64,000 nucleotides of DNA from Cytauxzoon felis (taxonomy: Eukaryota > Apicomplexa > Aconoidasida > Piroplasmida > Theileriidae), in NCBI GenBank assembly GCA_020283715.1, contig JAIQCW010000107.1, positions 51,066 to 115,065 of the forward strand, given 5' to 3'. Below, piece by piece: positions 1 through 10,545 of the stretch. The position numbers and the translations under genes were made by a program. Within the stretch, counting starts at the first letter, position 1, and each line of letters begins with the position of its first letter. The notes under the pieces are model-generated. The model was not told where the DNA came from. It was given only the letters and a program-made list of their open reading frames with translations, and made no database searches.

Positions 1-1
1 A

Positions 2-124
2 TTATCATTTAGTATATCCAACGGATGTTGGATAGAATCATACTTTGCAAAACCACTCGTATATAAACCTACTGATATAACTGACAATTTCCAATTTGGA
101 ATAAGATTCAAACATAATTTATAA
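2..124 (+). CDS. C-terminal fragment of probable SAM50/Omp85 beta-barrel protein (partial)
   Basis: The first 123 bases form an open frame entering from outside the window and ending in TAA at 122-124. The roughly 40 residues have the shape of the last strands of mitochondrial SAM50: an acidic residue and aromatics before a proline (IESYFAKPL), then a stretch ending in DNFQFGIRF. In the Omp85/SAM50 family the C-terminal strand is the beta-signal and typically reads like QFGxGIRF. SAM50 inserts beta-barrel proteins into the mitochondrial outer membrane. The match is by eye over a short piece, so another beta-barrel protein or chance is possible. The rest of the gene lies upstream of base 1. 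Confidence 0.5.
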   Translation, partial: LSFSISNGCWIESYFAKPLVYKPTDITDNFQFGIRFKHNL

Positions 125-152
125 ATATATAAAAGTATATTATTATAATAAA

Positions 153-407
153 TTAATATCTAATACCCGGTGTGGTATTCCTACGTTCCATTTCAACTTT
201 AAATCGTTCATTATCATAATATGTAGAAACTAGTGGTGTTACTAATAAAAATCCAGCTAAAGCAACAAGTAGTGGTGTAGACTTCATTAAACGTCCTGGT
301 TTTGGATTTACGCATTGATTAACAACATTAGGGTCATAAGGTTTCCTTGAAGTTGTTGAAGTATAAAACCTTTTATAAAAACTATTAAAAACTTTTATAT
401 TTTTCAT
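153..407 (-). CDS. Small single-pass membrane protein, probably mitochondrial
   Basis: The protein has 84 residues and starts at the ATG at 407; the frame runs on upstream only from a TTG. The N-terminus is basic and hydroxylated with no acidic residues over about 20 residues (MKNIKVFNSFYKRFYTSTTS), as in a mitochondrial presequence. A proline- and asparagine-rich link follows, then one hydrophobic segment (STPLLVALAGFLLVTPLVST, about residues 43-62) and a short charged tail. Small single-helix proteins of this shape are common as accessory subunits of apicomplexan respiratory complexes. I do not recognise the family. It is divergent from the CPW-WPC gene. Confidence 0.5.
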   Translation of the reverse strand: MKNIKVFNSFYKRFYTSTTSRKPYDPNVVNQCVNPKPGRLMKSTPLLVALAGFLLVTPLVSTYYDNERFKVEMERRNTTPGIRY

Positions 408-524
408 TTTATTTAAAATACAAGATTTACAATCTATACGAACCAATTGGTACAATTACATTATCATTAGATATCATGGGGGTTGGAAGTACTATTTTAA
501 ACACATTATAATATCATTACATAA

Positions 525-2472
525 ATGTATGAATATATATTGTATATAGTTTTATTATCTATTACAACTGTAAATTCCGAAGCATATGATGATCAATTTA
601 AATTAGACGTACCTAATATACACGGTAGTCAAGAGTAATTTTATAAATTTAAACCAATGAATATTCAATACATTTTAGGATTTATAAAGCATTTCAAAAC
701 ACTTATAAGATAGAAAATTTACCTGAACTTGAAGGAAATATATTGACATCAACAACATCACGTGTATGTTTCAAGTGTGTAAAATTGATTATAAAATTCT
801 ATTAGAAAACTAATGATTCATCTAATGATTGTAAGCAAGATTTAACAAGTGATTGTCCTGGTACTTTTAAACTTTATTGAATGAAAATATATTGACATTA
901 TAGAGGGATGGGAAGTATGTGTATAATATAATTGATAGCATATTTTAGAATAATAATAAAGTATGTAAAGCACCTAATTCATATAAAGGTGAATGTAAAA
1001 AAATAATTTCATTTGATTCTATGACTATTGATGAAAAATTAAACTGGTCTATATCATGTAATGTATGTCTATTATATTAAATGTATCTATACATCTATAG
1101 GTAAAATGGCCATGTAAATTAGAAAGTAAATGTAACGATCGCAATGTAAGATTTTTAATGTGTATATAATATTAATTATATATTATAGTATCTACAACCT
1201 TGTCCAGAGTTATTTATTAAACAAGTTCGTTGAAATTTGATCACGCATAATACCATTATAGAAATCTGATAATGGAGACTATATATGTGTTCCAGGTATA
1301 TTTATTATATTTTATTTACTGACCTCATAGATTACTCATTATATGATGGACCATGTGATACATTTATGGACTTTACAAATTTTACAGATGATGCTAAACG
1401 ACAATGGGCTGTATGTTGTTGATTATTGTTTAAATATTTATTTAGGAATCATGTAAGACAGATTGGCCATGTATGGTATGTTTTTTCTGTTGCATTCATT
1501 AGATACCTCAAACCTCCTTCATTAAATACTATACCTCAATAATACCTCAGACTAAATGCATTAATATATTCTTCGATTGTCCAATGGATTGGACATTAGA
1601 TAATGATGGATTTTGTAGAGCACCTATTTATTATAAAGGTCCTTGTGACGTAAAGAAATCATTCAAGTACTTTACACCAAGTATGTATATATTGAAATTC
1701 ATTAAAGTAAATTTAGAAATGAAACTTGATTATGTAAAATCATGTAATATACCATTTGAATGTATTGAAACATGTATTAAAGATTATAATAAATGTCCAG
1801 GTATATTGACATTTCCACAAATATAAATGACTATACTACATCAGTTAATTGGACTAGTGATGGTAATTTCTGCCTTCCACCTAATGGTATAGAATCATGT
1901 TCTAATGATTATGTTAACATCTTGGATGATGTAAAAAATATTAATAAATTATCTAAAGATAATAAAATAATACTTGAATCTAAATGTATATTAATAAATT
2001 GGCCATGTGAAGTTAATGATAATATTGATTGGTCATTACCTTGTCCTGAAGGTATTTGTTGCAAGATTAATATTTAAATTACATCATAGGGCGATTATTG
2101 GAACATAATGGTAATTGTACTGGTATATTAGATACAGATGATGAATGTAAAATATCTCGTTCATTTGATACTGAAGAAGATAAAAGATTTTGGTCATCAC
2201 AATGTAATATACCATGGCCTAGTATAAATAATAATGAGATGGTAACAATTCCTGGTATTAATGATACGAAGACAATCAATGAAGAGAAGAATGAAGTTAT
2301 CAATAGATTAAATGGTCCTATAAGTTCAGGTATGTTGGAAAAATATTCATCTTCAACTCAAATAGGTACAATACATGTAATTAAAGAGCATATTATAATG
2401 GAACATAAACCTAAAGATATGAATTATCAATCGCAATTAAAGAATATTAAACGTAAATATATAGATTTATAA
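525..2472 (+). CDS. CPW-WPC domain secreted protein, five domains, multi-exon
   Basis: The first exon encodes a clear signal peptide (MYEYILYIVLLSITTVNS). Exons joined by introns of about 30-40 nt then give five successive cysteine/tryptophan modules, each opening with CP and closing near WPC. They lie roughly at 858-1112, 1202-1476, 1579-1767, 1795-2010 and 2036-2224. Good closings are NVKWPC, KTDWPC and LINWPC. Module 3 closes as IPFEC and module 5 as IPWPS, so each lacks one signature residue. Each module has an inner W...C.AP...G.C pattern. A charged tail of about 80 residues follows the last module. CPW-WPC proteins are apicomplexan proteins expressed at zygote/ookinete stages in Plasmodium; that expression is inferred here. 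Some exon borders in 620-900 are uncertain. Confidence 0.85.
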
Positions 2473-2503
2473 TATATAATTAACAAATTATAATTTTTTT
2501 TCA

Positions 2504-3096
2504 TCATCCTTTACCTGTAATTACAAAAAATACTACAGATGCTGTTACAAGTACTTTTATTGCTGGTATTTCATTAAGATAAATACTAATTATACCAATT
2601 TTTGGTATCTTTAATAATACAGTACCAAGTATATTTTGATCTTCTAACCATTTTGTACCATAAGGATATAATCCACGATCATGAATCTCATTATTATCAC
2701 CTTTTGTTAATAGATTATAATCATTATCTTTAACTTCATGTAAAGATATAACACGATGTACAATAGGAATATCACGTCCTTTAACTTTAAATACAACAAT
2801 ATCACCAGAATGAACTACATCCTTTTTCATTAAAAATAATATATCACCGCGATGAAATGCTGGTTCCATACTACCACTTAATACAACAACTACTGGAGAA
2901 TCAGTACCTATATGATATTGATTATAATAATAAGATTTCATGAACCTGTAAGTATCATTGATAACTTCCATAACATTAATGCGGTAAAAATCATACTAGT
3001 CATACTAAGAAAGAATTCTATATTCTCTCTAGGAGTTTTTAAAAATAATTTAACATCATTTTTAATCTTATAATATTCATCTCGTATAAGTCCCAT
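2504..3096 (-). CDS. SEC11: Signal peptidase complex catalytic subunit SEC11
   Basis: This is the membrane-bound serine protease that removes signal peptides at the endoplasmic reticulum. The S26 signatures are all visible: the catalytic serine in VLSGSMEPAFHRGDILF, the histidine in PIVHRVI and the aspartate in LLTKGDNNEIHDRG. The protein begins at the ATG at 3096 with a hydrophobic anchor (ENIEFFLSMTSMIFTALMLW), then a 20-nt intron at 2946-2965, then the catalytic body. A second hydrophobic segment ends the protein (PAIKVLVTASVVFFVITG). Without the mini-intron the anchor is lost, and with it the length matches eukaryotic SEC11. A probable second subunit, SPC25-like, lies at 19246-20096. Confidence 0.92.
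2946..2965 (-). other. 20-nt intron of SEC11
   Basis: GT at 2965-2964 and AG at 2947-2946 on the minus strand. Its removal joins LMLWK to FMKSYYY and restores the N-terminal membrane anchor. It is only 20 bases, close to the smallest introns known in eukaryotes. Confidence 0.85.
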
Positions 3097-3313
3097 TTTA
3101 ACAACATATAATTAATACTAGTCGTGTGGATTAATAATATTTAACATGTAAATTAAAATATAGTGTTGTTATTATATTTAATTTATTAATTATAATCATT
3201 TGAAATTATAGTTGGTTCATTAATTTTAAAAATTAAATCACGACTTGTATAATCTTAGACGTCTATAGAAGATTGAACATTACACATTGTGCTAATACTT
3301 ACATTATAGTAAA

Positions 3314-3943
3314 TTATCTCTTTGATACCATTGGATATGCTACAAAACAACAAGATGTTACTTTTCTACCTTTCCTTTTTAACGCCTTTACAAAATGCTC
3401 TTCAGACCCAATATATCTCTCCACGCTTAATGCCGGTTTTCCAAATACAAATCTTATATCAAATTTAGGTTCTATTGGTGGTACAAATATTAAAGCACAA
3501 TAACTTAATGGTATACCAGATTGTGGTAATACAGTTACATAATCTAGATCCATTCTGAAACTAGCTTCACCATTTTCATCTGGCATTTTACTACTACTCC
3601 ATCCATATAGACTACCTTTATTTGCTCTTTTTTCATCATTATGTGTATCATAACCTATTAATAAACCATTGAATTTTTCGTGGATACCAGTTAACTTAAA
3701 TATTGGCGATACACCATATGGTCTCTTTGCTGTTACTGCACATTTAATTTCATTTGTAGTCTTTATATCTAAATCATCAAGTTCATCCTTTAATAAACTA
3801 TCAATCATATCATCTAATTGTGGTATATCTACATCTTTAATTTTTTTACCAGCCGAATTTATTACAGTCTCCTTCACAAGACCATTACAATAGGAAGTCC
3901 ATATAGTGATGGATATAAATATTATATATTTCAAACTAGTCAT
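3314..3943 (-). CDS. Secreted orphan protein
   Basis: The single open frame of 209 residues starts at the ATG at 3943 and opens with a signal peptide (MTSLKYIIFISITIWTSYCNG). It has no later membrane segment. The mature part is mixed alpha/beta in appearance, with an acidic helix-like patch (DDMIDSLLKDELDDLD, about residues 44-59), few cysteines (one in EIKCAV, one in SYCAL, a pair in TSCCF) and a basic stretch near the end (LKRKGRKV). I recognise no domain. A secreted or apical-organelle protein, or an ER-lumen protein, would fit. A further short 3' exon is possible. Confidence 0.6.
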   Translation of the reverse strand: MTSLKYIIFISITIWTSYCNGLVKETVINSAGKKIKDVDIPQLDDMIDSLLKDELDDLDIKTTNEIKCAVTAKRPYGVSPIFKLTGIHEKFNGLLIGYDTHNDEKRANKGSLYGWSSSKMPDENGEASFRMDLDYVTVLPQSGIPLSYCALIFVPPIEPKFDIRFVFGKPALSVERYIGSEEHFVKALKRKGRKVTSCCFVAYPMVSKR

Positions 3944-3997
3944 GTTATAAATACAAATTAAATTTTAATGAGTAATAGATTAATCTATAAATAATTT

Positions 3998-5326
3998 TTA
4001 TACAGATACATTTACAACTGAATTTTCATCGCTTAGATTTAGAATGTGATCACGACCAAATATTAAACCAAATAAAATTAAACCTCCATATACAACATTT
4101 CTCTTGAAAAATCTTAAACAATTTGCTGGATCATCTAGATTAACCATGCGTAATTCACGAATCATCCATAGATGTGAAGCCAATAGCGATGTATAATATA
4201 TGTACTATAATTTGATTAAATGATTTCCATCATTATATAAACATACATTTAATCCACTATAATAACCACAAATTGTCATTAAAGAAGACATTATATGTAA
4301 AACAATAAATGAATTCTTCCTAGTATCTTTCCTATATATAATATAAGAGATGATATCATTTGGTAAGATACCAATGAAGAGATAATGATTTCAAATTTAA
4401 TAATTTATCATATTCTTTATCTTGATGAGCATAAATTGTATCATATATGACAGACCATAAGCTAGTTGTCATGTATATACATAGTGGAGGTATGCTTAAA
4501 CAGCTGGCACTAGTCATGGACGTCCAACCCTAAAAGTAATTGAATGTATACTAAATATTAAATATACCATTAATGTACCAACAGCAAATGAACATCCCAA
4601 AAATAATTGAGGATAATTAGTAAATCTCTTTGTAAATGGATAAATTGAAGCCATTACAGCGGATAGAAATCCCAATGAGATCCTGTAGAAATGTATATTA
4701 TTGAATCACTCAACAAACGTTCTATCGTCAAACTGTAATAATATAGACAATGCTGCAGATGCATTAAAAGCCAATGTCATGAATGCTATAAATTAATGGA
4801 TATGAATACGTTAAAGGAGGATATAAATACACAAAGGAGGATATAAACACAATAAATCATAATGATACAAATAAATGAATGAGGTCCTACCATCAGTATG
4901 TGTAATGCTATTGGAAGCGAGTGGTCTGATTTTCGTTCTTTCTACACATCTGTCAAATTTAACATCTGCTAAATCATTGATACAACAACCTGCAGATCGT
5001 GCAAAAAAACCACCCAACCAATACAATGCAAAGTTTTTAAGCTGATCAGCTGTAACAACAGCAGGCATTGCCAAGCTCGCGCTCCACATGACAGGAGTAA
5101 CAATTATAACAATAGGAATTGGTGAATGACATCTCATTAACTTAGTACAGTTTATAATTTTATCTGAAAATTTAGCATTTTTCAATGTATTAAAGTCATA
5201 GTTTCGATTAATAGCCGATTGATTTATTGCAGACGTATAAATTGATGTATTGTTATGTTTTACTACATTATTATAAATATTAATCCTTATACTTTTATAT
5301 ATTGACGGTCTAATACCAACAAACAT
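3998..5326 (-). CDS. COQ2: 4-hydroxybenzoate polyprenyltransferase, COQ2 type
   Basis: This UbiA-family membrane enzyme attaches the polyprenyl tail to 4-hydroxybenzoate in mitochondrial ubiquinone synthesis. The first exon (5326 to about 4885) has a basic, serine/asparagine-rich leader fitting mitochondrial import, then the first prenyl-diphosphate Mg site NDLADVKFD followed by ERTKIRPLAS. Exons across 4800-4200, read through short introns, give further membrane helices and the second site YDTIYAHQDKEYD, which is diagnostic of COQ2. The last exon (about 4200-3998) gives the C-terminal helix (VVYGGLILFGLIFG). At least five introns are needed; inner borders are approximate. It complements the malate:quinone oxidoreductase at 48218-49846, which reduces the same quinone pool. 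Confidence 0.88.
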
Positions 5327-5543
5327 TTTTGTTTTGAAAATTCTCCGACGTATTCTTTCACCATTACATCAACTTGCCACATACAACATGAGCCGTGTCG
5401 GAGGGATGCGTGTAATTAATAGTTAAATTTCATACACATCCTTCCTCTATTGTTCATTCATATTCCGTCTAAATTCAGTCTCTTTATTCAATTATTATTT
5501 ACACTTCCTTCATTTACAATTCAACCAACGTCCAACCTTCCGT

Positions 5544-6885
5544 CTACAAGGTTATAATTGTTATAATATTGTACAAACTCAGATTAAAATAATACTTTAG
5601 AGCATTATTGTATGCATTTTTAAGCTTAACATTTTTAAATAGCATAGATAAAGGTGCAAATTGTGATCTTATTGGCATTGGATATTTATATATACTTTTT
5701 ATCCATTTCACATAGTTTTCTTCACTTTCCATATCTCCTACAGATATACCACCCAATATATTTGTATATTTATACATGTCATTGCTATTATTTTGTTTAT
5801 TTTCCTTATATCCCAAGCCTAATGCCACTTCACCATTAATACCGCTACCACTTTTATATGCTGTAGCGCCTAAATTAGCATTCAATTCCTTTTCATCATT
5901 GTTTTTCTTCTTTTTTGTACTTTCGACTGTTACATCCGTTTTCTTGCCACCTTTAAATTTTTTAATTAAAATTAATTAAATTACATTTATTATACCAAAG
6001 GATATAAAAGTAGACAAACCTATTTTAATATTATATGAAACATGTGTACCGAATTGTTTAAACATATCTATCCATGGTTTTATGCCATATTTACAATCCA
6101 TATGGTGAGGATTTATAGTAAATTTAATCAAACTACATTTCTCAACAAATTCTTTTATATCTGGTTTCAATTTTCTAGCAGCAACAATGAATGATTTTCT
6201 AAACCTCCTATTATAATATCATGACTTTATATTTATAATATACCAATCAGAATGTATAGGAAGACCTGCTTCTAACAGAAAACAATATGATCGTTCTATA
6301 TAAAGACGATTTTTGTTGAAATTTAATGCTTCACTCGTTTGATTATAATTCGCAGACAATGAAAATTTTGCTGTATCATCTATAGCTGATAATGATACAT
6401 CACCATCAATACCAATAACTTTTACGTATTCTGACATGTTATTTACAATACTTTTCTATAACTATGTAATAATATTAACAATATCCAACCTGATTTGATC
6501 TTTTGCATTCTATCAACGGACGTATCCATGCCCCGTTTATTTTAGAAAATATCATCCTTTTAACATGTCCACGTTGTTTATTTACAATTGAATATGATAT
6601 TATTGGTTCTCTATAACCAGGATCGACTAGAGTTTCAGGATCAAGTAATGGATTACCATATAATATATCATATCCACAACCAAGATATTCTATTAAATAT
6701 AATATATTTACTTTAGATAAAAACCTAGCGCTGGTATTTTTCTATTCATCTTAACCTTTTTAATTAAATCTAAAGAATGGGAATAGTATATAGGTCAATA
6801 GCATACCACCTTTAGACTTATGGTCCAATTTAATCTGACAATATATAGAATATATATAACAAAATAATATATAAAGCATTAACAT
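5544..6885 (-). CDS. MACPF perforin-like protein C (no C-terminal APC-beta domain)
   Basis: The gene begins at the ATG at 6885 (or 6879) with a signal peptide of hydrophobic and tyrosine residues ending near C-Q. Short introns join exons carrying the usual features of apicomplexan perforin-like proteins: LEYLGCGYDILYG and a DPGYREPI segment (about 6600-6710), the MACPF signature W-x6-FGTHV at about 6042-6074, and a GGKK turn after the intron near 5945. The C-terminal KYPMPIRSQFAPL segment lies near 5670. The protein stops about 35 residues later, so it ends with the pore domain. Such proteins permeabilise membranes during egress or host-cell traversal in Plasmodium and Toxoplasma. It is the last of three tandem copies and starts 51 bp after the stop of copy B. 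Confidence 0.82.
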
Positions 6886-6936
6886 TTTTCAGGTTAAAAC
6901 TTATATTGAGCTTATAAGGACACAGTTGATGCAATT

Positions 6937-9144
6937 TTAAATTATACATATCATCCATGATAATTCCAACGTACAGTCCTTGCAACTTAACGTGCAGAAA
7001 TTTAAGTGACGTGGACATGATTCAAGTGTAATTTTCATGTTCTTCTGTAAGAATTTAACACCTAGAAATGAGATAAATGAAATAAAATAATTACCATGAT
7101 ACAATTTGTGATTTTTATTACACAATTTCTTTTTATCTACGTAATTGTTCCCAAGAACTATTTTTAAGTTCTAGTAGTAATAGATTATTAATATGATGAA
7201 TTAATTTCTATTCAATCTACTTACTTTCAATCCACTTGTATTTTTATATACACATAATGCCCATATAATACCATTTGTTCCTAAATTCGTTATACCACAC
7301 TCTTCTCTGCCTACAACATTAAAATAAATAAACTGTTTAAACTATAACCTTGGATACAACCTTTAATACTCATCTTACCATTATTATCATTGATTTTCAA
7401 TATCAATCCAAAGGCTACAATCATATCTTTATCACATTTTACACTCGTCTATTGTATATATAGACATATTTAATCACATATATAAATACCCATTTGGAAA
7501 TATCATTATCATTACCCTTTACCATTTTTTGAACGAAATCATATCGTTGTATATCATGGCAGAATACCCATGATATCCTGTATGCAACATCTTTGGAATC
7601 CTCTAACAGACATTTGTTCCTAAAATTATACAATTATTGTCTACAATTATTCATACAGCCCACTGTAGCAAATCTTTGCTTGTAAGATTTCTCTATTATC
7701 ATTAATAGTTAATCCAAATCCCCAAAGAATTCTCTTTTCATTGTCACATAAATTATCATTTCTTATTTCATTAGAAATGACTTGATTGGATTCTTTAATC
7801 TATAAATTAATATTTCTAACATATATTTAACGATTTATTACCAATTTTATTACTTCTCCTTCAAAATTGTTATTCGTATGCTCGTTCAATTTATTGCCTT
7901 TAAGTTCTGAATAATAATCCAGAGCTCTGATGAATACATCTTTATCTCTTTTATCACCAATCAGATCCCCTAGACTAATAAAGTCTGTTTTAATAGGAGC
8001 CGGATTTCTAATCACATTTTCGATCCATTCACGTAATGTGGAAGTAGATAATATGTTGCTTGATGGCTCTGGTCCTATTGTAAAGGTTAATATATCATCA
8101 ACAACATTTTTTGAATTATTTCCTGATTTATTTTCTTCATTCGATACAGATTTGTTGGATATTAAATTGAAAAATGTAGATGATTCTCTAATAGTAATTT
8201 TGTTTTTATATCTTTTACGTTGTGATTTTGATGAATTTTTATTGATGAATTTCCTTATAATACCACCTTGAGATGTTTATTAAAAAAATATATAACAAAC
8301 CCATTGTTATATAATTGGTTACATGTGTACCATAGTCTAAGAAGAATTGCATCCACTTAGAAATACATTTTGAGCATTTAATATTGTATGGATTAGATTT
8401 ATATAAGCTAATAGGACAATCATCTATATGAAACTTGTAATCACAAGACTTCATGAGGGCATCAATTATACTGTTAAATACATTCATGTTTGGCCTATAA
8501 ATACATGTATCTTTTATGGTAAATAAATAACTTGATATCATCTTTTAATAAACCTGCGCTATATACTGTACATTCGTATTTTTTTATTAGTACATTTCTC
8601 ATACGGGATAGTTTATCAAGTAAATCATCATTTTCATATTCCTTTGTACGACTAGAAGACCAAATATTAGTACCTTCATCAATTTTACTTGATGATAGGT
8701 TTTTAATTAAAGATTCTTTATTGTCTATTTTTGTTTCCTAGATTATACTACTGTTAATAATATATATATTCTCACTTCTGTAATTATATTGCACATAAAC
8801 TCATTCCTAATCCAAAATCCCAATTTATCTACATTATTAATAGACATTTCATCAATAGAATATGTATCTAAAATGGGAGCTTTATAATTATTAACGGTAA
8901 ATGATGATTGCTCGTCTATGCTGAACTTGTTGAACATATCATACCCAGATCCCAAATATTCTATAAATAAAATAGAAATATAGTAGTTATATATACCAAT
9001 ATTTGATATAGTTGTTTCGTCAGAATATTCTTTCATATCAATTTTGAATAATAGGTTCTTATTTGATTCAAGGTTTGTATGTACAGGAATATAATACATG
9101 ACTAACATAAATACATATAACGTCAACATATAAATACATATCAT
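6937..9144 (-). CDS. MACPF perforin-like protein B with C-terminal APC-beta-like domain
   Basis: It starts at the ATG at 9144 with a signal peptide (MICIYMLTLYVFMLVMYY), followed by EYLGSGYDMF and the MACPF signature W-x6-YGTHV at about 8323-8355. A GG turn comes after the intron near 8275, and the C-terminal IRNPAPIKTDFISL segment near 7985-8015. Unlike its neighbours it continues through about six small exons (7800-6937) coding cysteine-rich repeats such as LCDNEKRILWGFGLTI, KCDKDMIVAFGLILKI and ECGITNLGTNGIIWALC, and then CPRHLNFCTLSCKDC. That is the layout of the apicomplexan perforin C-terminal domain thought to contact membranes. Exon borders in the tail are approximate. It begins 48 bp after the stop of copy A. 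Confidence 0.82.
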
Positions 9145-9192
9145 TACGAAAATTAAAATTTAGATTGTAAATGATAATCAGTCTATTATGAA

Positions 9193-10545
9193 TCATGAAG
9201 TCACATTAGAATTTATATAATTATTTCTATACATTTGATAACTATGCCAATATCCATACTGAAGATTATCATCGATGAATGATCCCAATGGAGTTACTTC
9301 CAGTTTGATTGGCATAGGATTATTATAAACACTTTTAATCCAGCGTATAAACTCTACATCTGTTATATTTGAAATTATCGTGTCACCTCCTATAATAAAC
9401 ATTTTGTCAATTTTATTAATGCTATTAATCATATTTTTATCGTCGCTTTTATTGTTTACATCTACAGTAGCATTCAAAGCATACAATTTGATATCGGAAT
9501 TAGTGCTTTGTTGTACTTTAATTGTGCTATCTTCCGAACTTTTCTGTCGATATTCCATTTGCATAATTTTCCCACCTATACATAAAAGTGTGATTGTATT
9601 AAAAAACTTGATACCAAATGTTATTCTTGTCAAAATATGAGTACCAAATGAATCAAAAATATCAAACCATGATTGAACAATTTCATAACAATTATATTTA
9701 GGATCATGTACTTTGTAACTTTTCAAATCACAATTATGGGAATTCTTCATTAATCTAGATATTTGATCGATAGTAACACTAAATCCACTCGTTAACTCCC
9801 TAAAAGTGGTATAATCTAATATATTTTAGGGAATGTTAGTTCATATTATATTAGCTGATATATACTGACCACCGATGTGAAAGTATCATACCTGCAGTAT
9901 ATACAGCACAGTCAGATTTGTGTATGGTCATGTTAGCTGATTGTTCCTTTAACCATTTTTTCATATTAATAAATTCGCTTTTGACTGAAAAATTTAGCTG
10001 ATCATTGAATGCGAATGATGTTTTCATATCTTCTGAAATTAGATCATCGATTGATTCATCACTATCCATTATTCTAGACTAATAAAATGATACAATATAT
10101 AAATGAATATACATGATGTGATCTATGACAAGATGATTGATTTCTAATCCATATACCCATTGGTACATTACTGGCATATCTATTGTCGACACTATCCATG
10201 GACCATTTGAACTGTATTATTGGCTGAGTATATCCAGGATCTAATGGCATATCATTATTACCAAATGTTAACCCTTTCAATATATGATAACCATAGCCCA
10301 TATACTCTACAACAAATAATTTAGTCAAATATATTCCTCACCCAGTCCCGGTAAAGATTTTGATCTAATAAAAATATTATCATTCATTGTTCCGGATAAT
10401 ATAAGTTTACTATCTATACGTGATTGTTATATCATAAACATATATCAAATATAATACCATTGTTAAGATTTCCATCATTTGTATATTGAACACCTACAAA
10501 TGAGAGGTTGGCATAGTACGGAAATAGGAATATATAGTTGAACAT
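9193..10545 (-). CDS. MACPF perforin-like protein A (no C-terminal APC-beta domain)
   Basis: This is the first gene of the array. The start at 10545 gives a hydrophobic leader (MFNYIFLFPYYANLS). A 26-nt intron (10414-10439) keeps the frame into SKSLPGL and EYMGYGYHILKG. DPGYTQPIIQF and IWIRNQSSC follow, and then an aspartate/serine-rich exon (9851-10069). The MACPF signature W-x6-FGTHI is at about 9637-9669, and removing an intron there restores the conserved GGK turn. NNPMPIKLEVTPL sits near 9290-9330 and the frame stops at 9193 with no cysteine-rich tail. A role as secreted pore former is inferred from the family. A later in-frame start cannot be excluded. Confidence 0.8.

Noticed and set aside
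5401..5447. Imperfect inverted repeat GAGGGATGCGTGT / ACACATCCTTCCTC.
   Set aside because: The arms need mismatches and a bulge, and there is no gene context beyond a 217-bp intergenic gap; too weak to call a terminator or ncRNA.
7930..8271. 113-residue plus-strand frame.
   Set aside because: It is antisense to the MACPF region of perforin-like copy B.
10414..10545. A relic APC-beta repeat of a fourth perforin-like gene upstream of copy A (GVQYTN...GIIFDIC resembles a repeat of copy B).
   Set aside because: Reading the same frame through a 26-nt intron joins it cleanly to the N-terminal part of copy A, with an ATG at 10545 and a hydrophobic leader, so it is the first exon of A.
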